From Paramacrobiotus richtersi (taxonomy: Eukaryota > Tardigrada > Eutardigrada > Parachela > Macrobiotidae), in contig JAQGAU010000420.1 of assembly GCA_034698045.1 (NCBI GenBank), forward strand, positions 1 through 28,402: a stretch of DNA of 28,402 nucleotides. The letters run 5' to 3'. Positions within the stretch are counted from its first letter, which is position 1, and every line of letters starts with the position of its first letter. This document shows, piece by piece, positions 1 through 10,920 of this stretch. The notes below the pieces were generated by a model. It was not told the origin of the DNA, searched no databases, and saw only the letters and a program-made list of their open reading frames with translations. The position numbers were made by a program, and so were the translations under genes.

Positions 1-660
1 TGACGACAGCGAGAGGCCACGCCTGCCAAAAGCCTAGCACGTAGCACGTAGCAAAGCCAGATAAACTGGGCCATAGATCAGTGAGCTTTCCACCATTTTT
101 TAAAGCTGATTACAAAATTATTAATAATTGCCTACTAAAACTCCAAAAACTTCAATAGATTCTTCAAACCAATTGTTCAATCTTATGCAGAAATCCACAA
201 AATAAACTATTTTAAAAGAATTTCCAAGAGAGTAATTGTTTAATTTCGTCTGCAGATAAAACATTTCAAACTTGCTTTTCTAGCGCTGATTTTTTGCTCC
301 TATTGACTGTTTAATTTATTTACTGCACGAAAACACTTTTTCGCTGCATAACATGCCAAAAAATAGTCGGTTTTCAAGTGCATAATAATGCATAATAGCT
401 GGACGAGCCTGCCAATCGCATTCTGTCATACGAGCCGAGCGAGCTGAGCTGAAGCGACCGGAGTCAACGAGCAAGGGAGCGAGCCATGAAAGAACTGCGA
501 GCGAGCCGAGCACGATACAACGAACTACGTTACCTCGTCTAATAGAAAAGCGTCTGTAACATAAGGCACATCTCTACTGACTCGTTAAAGCATCCACCAC
601 CGTACATCCCGAAACAGCTAGGGGCCATTCGTCGCCGTTGAGGCCTCTCGTGTACCGTCA
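1..660. other. Non-coding, AT-rich then GAGC-rich
   Basis: AT-rich to about 330, then a GAGC/GAGCT-rich low-complexity tract (425-512). No gene, RNA or clear repeat boundary is seen. Confidence 0.4.
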
Positions 661-664
661 AACG

Positions 665-2580
665 CTTGGCTAATATTGCTCCGGGGCAGGTCCGTACCGA
701 CCGGCTCTCTTATCTTCGACCGGCAAGCTGATCAGAAGAACGCCATACTTTCGTCCATACAGACGAACAACGGATAGAGTCCCCTTGTTCAAAATTGCTG
801 CCCGGCGGCAGTGGGTGCCTTTATGCCCGACTAGCCAACCACCGCCTCACGAACTATTCCACGCCCTTCCATCGTTGCCCAGCATCGACACCGAAAACCG
901 GCTCTTCTTTGCTAACGAGTTTACACATGTTGATAAGGAGCTGCAGCATACTGGCCTGGGCTCGTCGACCACTGCCGATCCCACAACACCGGCTGCCGAC
1001 AGCATCCAGCCCGTCCGACCACATAACTAACCTCCACGCCTTTCTGCCCTTCTGCGCCCGGTCGATAGGGGTCACGCCATCCGGTGCCCTTCCGGGCCCG
1101 GGGCTACATGGCGCAGGAGCCGGGCGCGAACCATCTGCAGTGGACCCAGGAGACCGACCTGATGGTACGTTTTGCCATGTAAGTGTGTTTCGCCATGTTT
1201 TTAAGTTATCTTTGGCTGATACTAATTGGGCCGATCTAAGCTACATAACGAAACACTGCGATAGTTTCTTGATCTGTCTTCAACATCAAATTTTGAATTA
1301 GTTTTCCCCTGTCTGTCTGTCTGTATGTTTTTGTTTTTGTTTTGCTTTATTAATAGCTCTTGTCTACTGTGTAAAAAGGAGCGATCGCTCCGTTGCAGGT
1401 GACATTAAACTCCTATCATTCATTCGCAGGGGAGTGAATAGGCCTTACGAGGCACCGACGAACTCGTCACCAATACAACCGGGTTCGTCTTCGCCCAACG
1501 CCCGAATACTATCAACATGGACCGGGCCAAAAGCTTGCAGATGATGGCACCGGATCGGTCAGGTAAGAGCGTCGGTTTCGCCGCACAAACCGTCCATCTA
1601 AACACTGCCTTGGGCCGCGCTAGAAACGAAGCCAGATTTCTGACGGGAAAGTTGCAGTTGAATATGAACACCTACTTGGGTCTGCGCTTTGAACTGCCAC
1701 TGTTAATCTCCGACGCGGGCACCACCGACTGCTCCGGCCTTCAGCCAGGAGACCGGGTCGCCCATATCAACAAATCAAGAAAATGGTCTTTTGAAGACAC
1801 TTACGCCCAGCTGCTTCCAGCAGAGTACAGTACGGGCACGCGGAGGTCATCTTCTCCATCGACCCAGAAACAGGGATCGTCACTGCCGGCAGTGCGGTGG
1901 CCACCAGCCAACGTCTACCGAATCCCGGGGTAAAGAGGCTTAATTCTCCGTAATCCTTCACTAATGGGTTCTCAACCTGGAAAAGCGACGCCAGATGGAC
2001 GAGGGGCCCATGACGATGGAAAATGACGCGCTGGCCGACAAACTGGCATCTCCCGAGTCGGCGAGCACTTCGTCCTGGTACCGTGCGACACGCGGCCGCA
2101 CGCACGAAAATCGCGGTCAGCCGGCACCACCGCCTAATAAACGCATAATCCATTTATCTAGCGCAGTGACCGTATAAGTATGCTGTCTCGCGGTATGGCT
2201 CGAGCTCAGACGTCCCTGGCTCGTTCCTCACCGGACTATCGCTGATCGGACGCATCACTTCCAACCACGTGCATCGACCTCATCACGGCAGTTCTCGTCG
2301 TCCGCGTTCCACCTACGCAAATCTTTGTGAAGGCCCAGGATGGGCAACGCCATGCTATGGTTGTGGGAAGGTCACGTTCAAGGTGATGTGCGAAGAGAAG
2401 GCTTGCGTTCTGTACACTTCTTTCTGTCGCTGCATGATGGTTGTCGATCGTTAAGGGAACACGAGCACTTTTACCGCTGCCAGCTGGACTTTCCAGGGAA
2501 GAAGATCACGGCAGTTGTGTATACGCGAGACACAATGTAGAGCCAATTGGTGACTAAAAAGAACTGTCATAATTAAGATG
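665..2580 (+). pseudogene. Family X copy 1 (unidentified, decayed)
   Basis: Shares blocks with X2 (about 690-950 and 2240-2580), X3 (1068-1170) and X4 (1448-1510). Plus-strand stretches are GVTPSGAL, RGTDELVTNTTGFVFAQR, VIFSIDPETGIVTAG and IFVKAQDGQRHAM, in changing frames. A possible intron (donor after GATG at about 1164, acceptor before 1430) separates two blocks. The last two stretches look like cadherin-repeat strands, but no full repeat can be traced. Not recognised with confidence. Confidence 0.4.
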
Positions 2581-2711
2581 GCGGACAAAGAATCTGGTTC
2601 CAGTTTGGTCCGTAAATGGAGCGCTCACGGTTGGAATCGTAACTGATGCGCGCAAGAATAACACAAGCGCGCCGACCAGAGGGCATCTGTACCGCGTTTC
2701 AGACGTCCTTG

Positions 2712-3030
2712 TTTTACCCTTTAGGCGTCGAGACCCATAATTCGAAGTTTTGGTGTGGCCTTCGTGGAGTTGATCCAGTTCATGGGAAGGAAGACCCGTA
2801 GACTGACAGGAGAGCTTCGCTCAAACTCTTTTATTGAGACTCGTTTTAGCTTACGGTAGATGTCGGTAAGGGCAGCGCTGGCGCCGTTCTGGGCACTTTG
2901 CCGTCGGTTTCTCGTACCAATCGTGGTGGTGTTGCTGGTTATTTCTTCGGCATTAGACATTTTACCTTGTAGTTACTCTATCTGTGCCTGTGCACTTGTT
3001 TACTGTGCCGATGGCTTTCGGCAATAAAAC
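2712..3030 (+). pseudogene. Retroelement 3' fragment (copy c)
   Basis: Nucleotide alignment with copy b from GGCGTCGAGACCCATAATT (copy b GCGGTCGAAACC...) through the QRG-equivalent region to VLGTLPSVSR and a stop near 2953. Several frameshifts break the frame. The 3' UTR contains GGCTTTCGGCAATAAAAC (AATAAA 3023-3028), matching copy b. It keeps only about 80 codons of the ORF. Confidence 0.55.
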
Positions 3031-3740
3031 TTCAGTTGTAACTACAGAATAAACATTTTAATTTCAGTTGTAACCAAACCGATTAGTACAAGAATTCATT
3101 TATGCAAAAGCAAAAACGAACATAAGAAATAAAAGAAAGCCACAGGTAGTATAAAGCAACCGGATAATTTATTTCTCAGTATCTCTAACTGAGCCTGGAG
3201 GTGATGCTGTGTGGAAGTGCCTGCAAAATATAGTCTGTACCCGGTTTCAGCATCGTACTAGTTTCCTGATACACATACATTAATCTCGGCGATGCGGTTC
3301 CCTGGTGTAGGTCGGATCTGTCGGCGGTCTGGTCGCAGATGGACCACAGCAGGTGTTCATGACAACTTCATGTCCAGCTGCACCCCATTCCTGCCAACAA
3401 CGTGGTACTTACGCGACTGTAGCGTGCAAACTGGTAAGCTGCGTATCTGCAATGTTTTGTCAGAGGTTCTCTAATCTCTTCAAGCTGTGCCTTTGCTGGA
3501 AAGTGTCTGATGTTGGAGCGTTCTTGAACGGCTGCGTTGGGTTAAACATTAAACTACTACTACTACTACAACTACAAGGTATCACCTCAGAAAACATGGG
3601 TTTCACGTTATCGTACTCAATATAGCCTGCGAAGTTGCAGAGCAGTAGTGCAAGTAGTCAGAAGTCAGTAAAGAAAAGGCTCCAAGTTGATCTTGTTGTT
3701 TCGTTTTGTTCTGCAAGTGATTTTTAGTGCTGGACTCCAC
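3031..3740. other. Non-coding spacer between retroelement copy c and X2
   Basis: Holds the (TAC)n tract at 3554-3576. An open frame at 3353-3625 on the plus strand runs through that tract and shows no domain. Confidence 0.35.
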
Positions 3741-4600
3741 TTTCGGTTTATGAACACACTCTTAATGCCGGCTCTCTGATTCCCGACGGCAAACTGACTG
3801 GGTGAACGATATGGCCATTCACCTTTGCCTAATGGACATAGTCCCGTTCTTCAGCGGCACGACCACCACCACCCCGCCGCAGCGGATGACCTTGGTGCCC
3901 AAGTAAACCACGCGCCCACTTGCCAATAAATTGCTCCAAGCCAGTCCATCGCCGCCCAACATCGACGCCGAAAACCGGCTCTTTTTTACTAACGAGTAAG
4001 CCCCTCTTGATGAAGGCAGCAGCGGACAGACCTGGGCATACCGCCGGCAGTGGCAATGTGCGGGTCAAGAATCTGGATTTTGAGCCCAAGACGCCCTTGT
4101 CTAGCTCAGTCACCGGACTGTCTCATGATCAGATCTCGGGACAGAGGACTTGCACAACTTGACATGGACCTCACCACGAGTGCCCTCGCTACGCTGCGCC
4201 CTATTCTGGCGATCCGCGTCGCTACGTTTTTATGAAGACCAGGGATGTGCGGCCCCTAGTCCGCGGAATGGTCACAGTCAGCGTGATCGGAGAAGGGAAG
4301 GTCGGCGAAGAGAGGGAGGGCTCGCGCGGGGCCCCTCGGCGGTCACTAAGTGCCGGTAACAGTGCTGGCTGGCATCGCGCTTGACACTTTCCACCGCGGA
4401 TCGGTCCTGTCCAGCCGGCATTCTCTTCATTAGTTACGTTACCTTTTGCCGCTGATGGTTATTGATCGCTCAGCTAAGACTAGTACTTCACCGCTACCAG
4501 GTGGACTTGCTCTAATTTGCCGGAAGGGAAGACTTCGCGGCAGCTATGTGAGAAACAATGTAGTGTATACTAATTGATTACAAAACTGACGAGCGATACG
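3740..4600 (+). pseudogene. Family X copy 2 (unidentified, decayed)
   Basis: Aligns with X1 at its 5' part (GGCTCTCTGAT..., CGAAAACCGGCTCTT at about 3970) and again near 4240-4590, skipping the middle. A plus-strand run RRYVFMKTRDVRPLVRGM (about 4213-4266) resembles the last strands of a cadherin repeat and matches the FVKAQDG region of X1. Stops interrupt all frames. It lies 3' of CUB copy A, tail to tail. Confidence 0.35.
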
Positions 4601-5285
4601 TATGCCAAATGGCAGACGCATAGATTGGTCAGTATGATTCGTGTGTGGAATGGACGCGTTATAACCGGTACCTGCAGAATACCACAGGAACACCAACTTG
4701 AGGGCATTTGCACTACTTTCACACGGCGGTCGTAGCGAACGAAACCAGTGTGCACATTTATTCTTCGTTCATATGAATTCATCAGGTGCATACATGGAAT
4801 TTATGCAAGAGCCAGAATGCATGTAGTCGTGCAAGACGGACATGTCAGCAGTAAAAACTTATGGAAAGAGATTTTCGCAGTATCTCAAATAGTACAAATG
4901 GCACGCACGAATCGAAACGAAGACAGCATGCGCGACCAAACTAACTGTAGCCGTTTCACGTTAGAGGCATGTTGTTCGATAGCCGGATCGCCCATCTGGT
5001 CACGTGGTCGGAAACTGTGTCGTATAGCATGCTTTAGTCGAATGGTTGTGTTGAGCGGATTCCGGAGGCTAGGGACAACTGGTACAAGTTGCTGTTCGAA
5101 CAGCGGTAACGAGGTACTTGTAAGCGTAAGCCGAAGTCGATGCTGCGTTTCCGCCATTGCTAAAGAAATAGATGCCCTACAAAATAAAAGACGTTGTCAG
5201 TCACAGTTGATAACAACAATTCAGACAAAGAAATGATCCGAATACATAATTTTTGGATACAAGTGTGACTTTACGATTTCATACC
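4600..5285. other. Spacer between X2 and CUB copy A
   Basis: 3' flank of copy A. Open frames on both strands (4748-5236 plus, 5157-4885 minus) overlap each other, start at poor sites and show no domain. It may include the 3' UTR of copy A. Confidence 0.3.
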
Positions 5286-5289
5286 ACAG

Positions 5290-6071
5290 TGTTGCTCGGG
5301 ATAGTGATGTCCGGTCCGGGATCGCAGTGCAAATTGCAGTAAATGCCGGCCGTGCCGATGCTGATCGACCGAGTCCGGACATGGTACATTCGGGTCCGAC
5401 TGTAATCAAAAAAGCATGTCAAGGTACGTCTTGGTGCAAAATTGCGTGTTGCACACGGTACATCTGCATCCACATTGAATTCCATAACGGCAATCTGAAA
5501 CAGTATATCCTATTATTCTACGCAGCAACGTTAATACGGCCTGTGAGCGTCGTCACCTGCAGGTTGTAGCAATCAGGGGCTGTGAGAGTCAAGGGGCATT
5601 GGTAAGGAGAAGGATAATCGTCGGGATAATTTTCCGAAAGTAACACCAGAGGAATTCCCGGAATCACTGGAATGTCGAGGCCGTCATCACAGCCTGCAAG
5701 AAAGGACAGTTAACAGTTATATCTTTTCGACCCGACGAAATCTTTACTAAATTACTGACCTCTAATAACTCGAACACATGCCGGGATCGGCAATGTTGAA
5801 AGTGGACAAACGTTGGGGTTTGGAGGGGGTTTAGTAGTACTGGCTGGAGGAACGGTGACTGAACAAGTAGGGGGAGGAGTAATCACGCAGCCCGTAGTAG
5901 TAGTGGTTGCTGTAGTGGACGTGGTTGAGGCCGTTGTGGTCGAGGTAGTCGTGGAAGCGGTGGTGGTCGAGGTAGTCGTGAAAGCTGTGGTAGTCGAGGT
6001 AATCGCGGAAGCCGAGGTGGTCGACGTTGAGTTGGTCGCTTGGGTGGTGGTCCGTCCTAGCGTGATTGGTA
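5290..6071 (-). pseudogene. CUB-domain family copy A, 5' partial with degenerate last exon
   Basis: Exon 2 (6071-5760) codes a long Thr-rich tract, then Pro/Cys sequence (GCVITPPPTCSV... to CVRVIRG). Exon 3 (5693-5557) starts GCDDGLD and carries the first half of the CUB (PLVLLSENYPDDY, QCPLTLTAPDCYNLQ). Exon 4 (5494-5462) is IAVMEFNVDAD. All junctions are GT-AG with the same phases as copy C; introns 2-4 are 66, 62 and 62 nt. Exon 5 starts at 5399 (SDPNVPCPDS) but the rest of the CUB (ISIGTAGIYCNLHC...IPSNTVV) lies in another frame, so there is an insertion of 1 or 4 nt near 5362-5370. The next codon is TGA (5288-5290), where copy C has Tyr. No exon 1 is found upstream as far as 9 kb. It could still be expressed as a truncated form, but decay is more likely. 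Confidence 0.65.
5939..6019. repeat. 27-bp tandem repeat in the Thr-rich exon of copy A
   Basis: Three consecutive 27-bp units (5939-5965, 5966-5992, 5993-6019), each starting GTCGAGGTA on the plus strand, code a 9-residue Thr/Ser/Ala unit on the minus strand. Copies B, C and D have shorter, less regular tracts. Expansion by slippage or unequal crossover is the likely reason this exon is longer. Confidence 0.7.
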
Positions 6072-6359
6072 CTGCAAGATTGACGATTATCAATTGTAAT
6101 GTATTATAATAAACACTGTTGCTAATAATAGAGGTACTACTGTATTGCTATAATCATACGCTCGCAAAGAGCACAAAACTCAACTAGCTATGCAGAGACA
6201 GAGATCTGCTACAACATGTTTCCAGGTTTTTCGTTACCTAGGATTTTCAAACCTCGTATTAACAAGGTTGCCTAATTCTTTGACGTAATATACGTATGTA
6301 TGTATCTGTAGTACTACATCTTCAATGTGTCTTCTAACTCAACAGCAAACAACCGAAGG

Positions 6360-7115
6360 TATTCAAATCACTTTATTTAACACCATGAATGCTTCCCTCG
6401 AGCGACAGCATACATAACAAACATAAATTTCAAAGAGAAACGCTAAAGAAGACAGCGCAAAACAAAAACAGCAGTTACACGTTAAAACACAAAAACACGT
6501 CTTCCAATTCCCTGCTGGTGTCCACCGTCCCCATAACGCAGATTCCAGTCCCACGCTGGATCTCAACACTTATCCGTTGACGAAGGAATTCCATTGTCCG
6601 AGGATTCCCGTTGTTCTCTCGAATTCTGCGTCCAAGATGCCTTAAGAACGACTTAATTTGCGTTTCCGAACTTCCCATAGTCTCGAAAGCCACTGGTTGG
6701 ACTATGTAGCGATCCGAGAGAGCGTGTATCGTCTTTCCTTTCCTCTCTCACGTTGGTCGGCTGCAGCTCCGCAAACTGAAGAGGTCGGAGCAATATATGA
6801 AACCGCGAAAGTATTCGCAACCGTAACATCCCAGACGAGGGGCATGCCGGATTTCCAGGGCATCAGGGTCAGCCCATCCGGGCGCTTACCATCGCCTCTG
6901 TCCAGACCAGGAGGTTCCCGTATTGCTGGGACATTTGCCCAAACAAGAGCGCGACGAACAACGTCGTTTAGTGCCGAATGCCTCGGGTGGCGGCCTTTGC
7001 TCCGTTTACAACTCAGCCCGTGATGACCGTACCTGCCCACCATCACTTTACATCGGCATCTGTGTTCCTTGCAGATCTCTGCGCCCAGCCGGATGGCAAC
7101 GCCGATCCGGTTTTC
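6360..7115 (-). pseudogene. Retroelement ORF C-terminus with restriction-like endonuclease motifs (copy a)
   Basis: Minus-strand reading from about 7105: RIGVAIRLG, then CRC...HHGLSC (CCHC-like knuckle, about 7050-7000), GRHPRHSALND (RH...N), GDGKRPDGLTLMPW and VWDVTV. This order (CCHC, RH..N, PD..D) is that of the restriction-like endonuclease domain of R2-type non-LTR retrotransposons; the family assignment is inferred. The frame shifts near 6712 and resumes as YIVQPVAFETMG...RQRISVEIQRG, stopping at 6477-6475. An AATAAA (plus TTTATT 6372-6377) follows, as in the sister copies. Upstream of about 7115 a stop and loss of homology mark 5' truncation. No reverse transcriptase domain is left. 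Confidence 0.65.
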
Positions 7116-7279
7116 CTATAATACTGATGCCCCCGCAAGCTCGTTTCAAGGGCTTTAGAAATCAGCTTATGAAGCCCTTTACCGGTCCAAACTTTCGCGA
7201 CGGTCCAAACTTACTATTGTTTGTAACATCCAGAACATCGACAACGTCAGGCAGTTGCGCAAGAAGTTATTTGTTAGTT

Positions 7280-7360
7280 AATTATTTGAGAAGGAACTGT
7301 GTTTAAACTTGTTGCGCAAAAGCGGCAAAAAGTGTAAACAGATTTCCTTCTCAAATAATT
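7280..7360. repeat. Foldback with perfect 17-bp arms
   Basis: AATTATTTGAGAAGGAA at 7280-7296 and its exact reverse complement at 7344-7360. Pairing continues imperfectly inward (CTGTGTTTAAACTT against AAGTGTAAACAG). It lies between retroelement copies a and b. Candidate MITE or inversion scar. Confidence 0.55.
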
Positions 7361-7362
7361 CA

Positions 7363-7503
7363 GCCTTTTACCCAAACTTCTTAACTTTTACCATACCGGA
7401 CGTATGTTGGTACAAATTGTACAAACACACCTCCGAAAATGGTTCATAACGGGCATCATATATGTGTGCATTGGTAATGAACAATTCAAGTTTGGGTAAA
7501 GGC
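7363..7503. repeat. Second foldback, 16-bp arms
   Basis: GCCTTTTACCCAAACTT at 7363-7379 and AAGTTTGGGTAAAGGC at 7488-7503 are reverse complements apart from one extra T. It directly abuts the 7280-7360 foldback on the left and the start of retroelement copy b on the right. Confidence 0.5.
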
Positions 7504-8066
7504 TTAATCGTTTGAGAATCACTGGAGAGTGCAGGTTTCCCGTGTCAAAGAGAACCTCCAGGAATGTCAACAGTCGACGGAAAGAGGCCTGATGGGATGA
7601 CTTTAGTTCCTGTCCGGCAAGGAAAAGCGGTTGTATGGGATGCGACCTGTTCGGATACTGTTGCCGATTCGTACGTCCAAGGAAGTGCCAGAATGGCCGC
7701 ACACGTTACACAGCTTGCGGAGTACAAGAAACGCCGTAGGTATGATTTTCTGGAGGAACGCGGTTATTTGATCCTCTAGCGGTCGAAACCTTGGGAACTT
7801 TTGGCTCCGCCTTTGTTGAGCTCATCCAGTTTGCCGGACGCAAGATTCGTGAGTTGACAGAAGAGGCCAGATCGACCGCTTTCATTAAGCACCGTATTAG
7901 TTTAGCAGTAGTTAAAGGAAATGCAGCTTCTGTTTTGGGTACTCTGCCCGCCCGTTCGAAGGTGTCTGGTAACGATTATGGTTGTTTTTTCAATGTTTGA
8001 TTTTTAACGTGCAGGAGTAGTCTCGATGCGCTGGCTTCTGTACTGTTGTGGCTTTTGCCAATAAAA
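7497..8066 (+). pseudogene. Retroelement ORF C-terminus (copy b)
   Basis: Same protein as copy a. ESLESAGFP leads into REPPG, DGKRPDGMTLVPV, AVVWDATCSDT and KKRRRYDF. A frameshift near 7762 separates this from LAVETLG...HRISLAVVKGNAASVLGTLP, which ends FFNV and TGA at about 7998-8000. A TGA near 7513, where the family has Arg, is a further lesion. AATAAA at 8060-8065 sits in a 3' UTR (GGCTTTTGCCAATAAAAG) shared with copy c. The part before about 7497, with the zinc knuckle, is missing. Confidence 0.65.
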
Positions 8067-8446
8067 GAGATAATTAAAATGCCATCTGCTCGTTTGAGAA
8101 GGAAATGTCATTAACATGTTCGTTGCTCTTGTGTAACAGCCGGACGTTGCGCGCACAAACGGATTTCTGATGCTGTTTGCCGATGTGTGGCTGTTACAAA
8201 CAGTAATGAAGGCCATGGCCAGGCTTACAGGTTTACGCTGTTAGTTTCGCCAATACTTGTGACAACACGCAGAATTCCACCTTATAGCGGTCATAGTACT
8301 GTAATGGCTCATGAAAGCCTCTAGAAATCCACCTGCTGTGTGCCTCACTTGTTCTGTGACAGCAAGTGCATGCATACGGCAGCAGCTTTAATATGTCTGT
8401 ACGAGCACTATGAAACCATTTGTGCGTCGTATGTCTAACTGTGTGT

Positions 8447-8775
8447 GAGTAACTTTCATCTAAATTCTTAATTCAAAAATCATCCAAAAAAAATTACACA
8501 ATTCAACAATTCCAGAATTCCCAGTGTCCAGGGAAGTCTCTTCTTTAGAGTTTGGCTGCTGCAGTGTTATATTAATAAACCCATATTGCTCATGGCCTGG
8601 TGGTAATACATCTGACTCTAAGATCATTAGCGTGGGTTCGATTCCCACCCTGAGTAACTTTCATGTAAATTCTTCATTCAAAAATCATCCAAAAAAATTA
8701 TAAAATTCAAAAAGTCCACAAATTTTCACCAACCAGTGCAATCTCTTCAAAAGAGTTTGGGTGCTGCAGTGCTAC
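8447..8775 (+). mobile_element. Tandem pair of SINE bodies
   Basis: Two related AT-rich bodies, about 8447-8575 and 8652-8775. Both open with GAGTAACTTTCAT and AAATTCTT, continue with ATTCAAAAATCATCCAAAAA, and end with AGAGTTTGG, a short spacer and GCTGCAGTG. The tRNA-like head at 8588-8655 lies between them. This fits a tandem or dimeric tRNA-derived SINE whose first head is lost or decayed. Confidence 0.6.
8588..8655 (+). repeat. tRNA-like SINE head
   Basis: TGGCCTGGTGG resembles a pol III A box and GGTTCGATTCC (8635-8645) is a perfect B box. The T arm pairs (GTGGG/CCCAC) and an acceptor stem of 7 bp with one mismatch can form, but no sound anticodon stem exists. So it is a tRNA-derived SINE head rather than a working tRNA gene. 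The known SINE signature MGIEPTL... appears on the antisense strand. Confidence 0.6.
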
Positions 8776-10920
8776 ACATAATAATAACGAAAATGTCAAA
8801 TACGTTGTAGCATATTACATGAAATCACAGCGCTTCTGGATTGTTGTTTACTTCAGCGAAACATTCTTCGTGAAACATTCATTACTGCATCCACCAAGTC
8901 CTGAACTTTTCACTTTTCAGGAAGACTAGGAATTTGGTAAGTGACATCAAGAAAAGGAATTTTTTTTATCATAAATGAGGCAGTTTGAAATAAGGAAAGA
9001 CGTCTTCATCAGCCACACGTGATCAGAGTCACGGACGAATAATGATTGAACATACCTGCGGGCAACATACCTGCGGGCAACACTGCGGGCAACATTGCAA
9101 CACTGCGGGCAACGGCCTTCGTTTGTGCAAAAAAAGGAGATTCCGACTGTTAACCGGTGAATAAACGCAGGAAAATCTTGTCTTATTAATGAAGTAACAC
9201 AACAACTCTGTCGTCAGTAAACGTCAACTCAGAGTCGTACGTCGATTTAACCGTTACTGAAAGCTTGCAACGACTATAATTTCATAAGTACTAACTTGGC
9301 AGAGAAGAACCAAGACTGCGCATAGCATCTTTGCACTCTTTGCACCGGTCTACTTTCCGGTACATGTGACTTAATGACTGTAATTGGCATGCGACAGACA
9401 TTTTGTTGCATCGTTCTCGTTAGTACTCTTCCGCTTACCAGTTAATTAATCGGTTAACGAATTATTCATTGGCCGTAATTATGCTGCAAGTTGAAACACA
9501 AGACGTGTCATGCCAGTCAGACAGCCATCGCACGATACAGCCGAAACACCGCGCTAATTTGCAGATCGAGTAATAACTGGCCATCATTATTCCGTCAAGC
9601 TGAACAATATGTTACGTGAATTGCTAATGCCGTACTATGAACCCTTTTCCTCGATTGTATACTACGATATGTAATGTACGTTCTGATAGCATTCCGCTAG
9701 CTGTCTTATACTTCCTCTGTTAACATGTTACATTGACACTTCTCACTTTCTCTCCCACCGGCTTGTTCGCTCTACGTACTTTACGCCTATTTACAATTAA
9801 AGCTACATGTACACAACGCCACGTGTATTCGTAACCGGCGCCGATCAGTGACCTTCCGGTCATATACATATTTATTTCTCCAGTATACAAAACATCTGTA
9901 ACAAATAAGATATCTGTAGTGAACTGACCTCTGGTCATCTCGAGAGTTACGCATTACCGGCAAAGTCGTTACATGCATAGCAGCTGATTAGCTGAGCTGA
10001 GTTCCTGTTGCTCATTTAGTTATCGTTTGTCCTTAGCAGAGAAGCCGGTGAATTATTAAGCGAATAAATAATTATGCCGATACTTCACAATATCTCATGT
10101 CGAAGTGTAATTATCATCATCTGGAGCTGCATGGCACGATAACGCCGGTAGATAAAAACCAACTTCCAGAGCAACTAACTCCGACTATGCAGCCGGAGTC
10201 GGAATCTGAACTGGTTTTATTGGGCAAAAGCCACCGACACATAAAACAAGTGCATAGCACATAATGAGAATCTACAATGTAAAAAGTCAAAATTTGTCAA
10301 AGAAACAACCAAAATCACCACCACGATTACTACGAGAAACAGTCGGCAAAGCACCCAGGACAGCAGCAGCGTTGCCTTTCACAACAGCTAAGCTAAACCT
10401 ATTCTGAATAAAAGTCGGAGTCGGAGGCTTTATGGTCAACTAGTCGTCACGAGACTAATGAAGTTCATTAGGAAGTTAGTGTCAATTAGTGCAGTATTCA
10501 ACATAGTTTTACCAACGAGTATTAAAAATTAATCACAATTAATTATTTATGAAAATTCCAACATTTTAATTCATGCTAATGATCACTCGTTCCATTTCAC
10601 GGGAAATCGAGAAAATGACAGAGTTTATTAGAAAAGACTTTGCCTGTAGAACAAGTCCAGCAGCAGGATTAAAACTTCAAAAACCATCCAACCCCAAAAT
10701 AAACGCTCCAAGGGCAAAATAACCTCCAACACCACTAACGCTAGATCCGCAAAACGTCGGATAAAACCAGCCGAAACCAACAAATCCCAATCCCCTTATA
10801 ATTCAGACCACTCCAAAAAAAGGCTCGATTAACGTATTGCATGTGGTGTATATGAAAGTAATACGTAATTTAAGGTATTTATTAAGTACTGCTCGCAATG
10901 GAGCCAACACATAACTGAGT
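8776..10920. other. Long non-coding stretch
   Basis: AT-rich, with no frame of interest on either strand. Holds the minisatellite at 9048-9115 and several GGAGTCGGA/TCCGACT words near 10180-10205 and 10410-10425. Otherwise nothing is seen. Confidence 0.4.
9048..9115. repeat. Short minisatellite, CTGCGGGCAACA units
   Basis: Four copies of CTGCGGGCAAC in 68 bp with slightly varying spacers (ATAC, A, ATTGCAACA). Local slippage repeat in otherwise unique non-coding DNA. Confidence 0.65.

Noticed and set aside
100-260. Possible further SINE body
   Set aside because: Only general A/T richness matches the 8447-8775 bodies; no shared diagnostic words.
4748-5236. 162-codon plus-strand ORF
   Set aside because: It begins at a GTG, has no domain, and an equally open frame exists antisense to it.
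5813-6109. Val-rich plus-strand ORF
   Set aside because: It is the antisense of the Thr-rich exon of copy A; similar shadows occur opposite the Thr exons of B, C and D.
8460-8648. ORF beginning MGIEPTLMILESDVLPPGHE on the minus strand
   Set aside because: It is the antisense of the tRNA-like SINE head, a common false gene in databases.
8588-8655. Functional tRNA gene
   Set aside because: The T arm and B box are good, but no five-pair anticodon stem with a proper seven-base loop can be formed.
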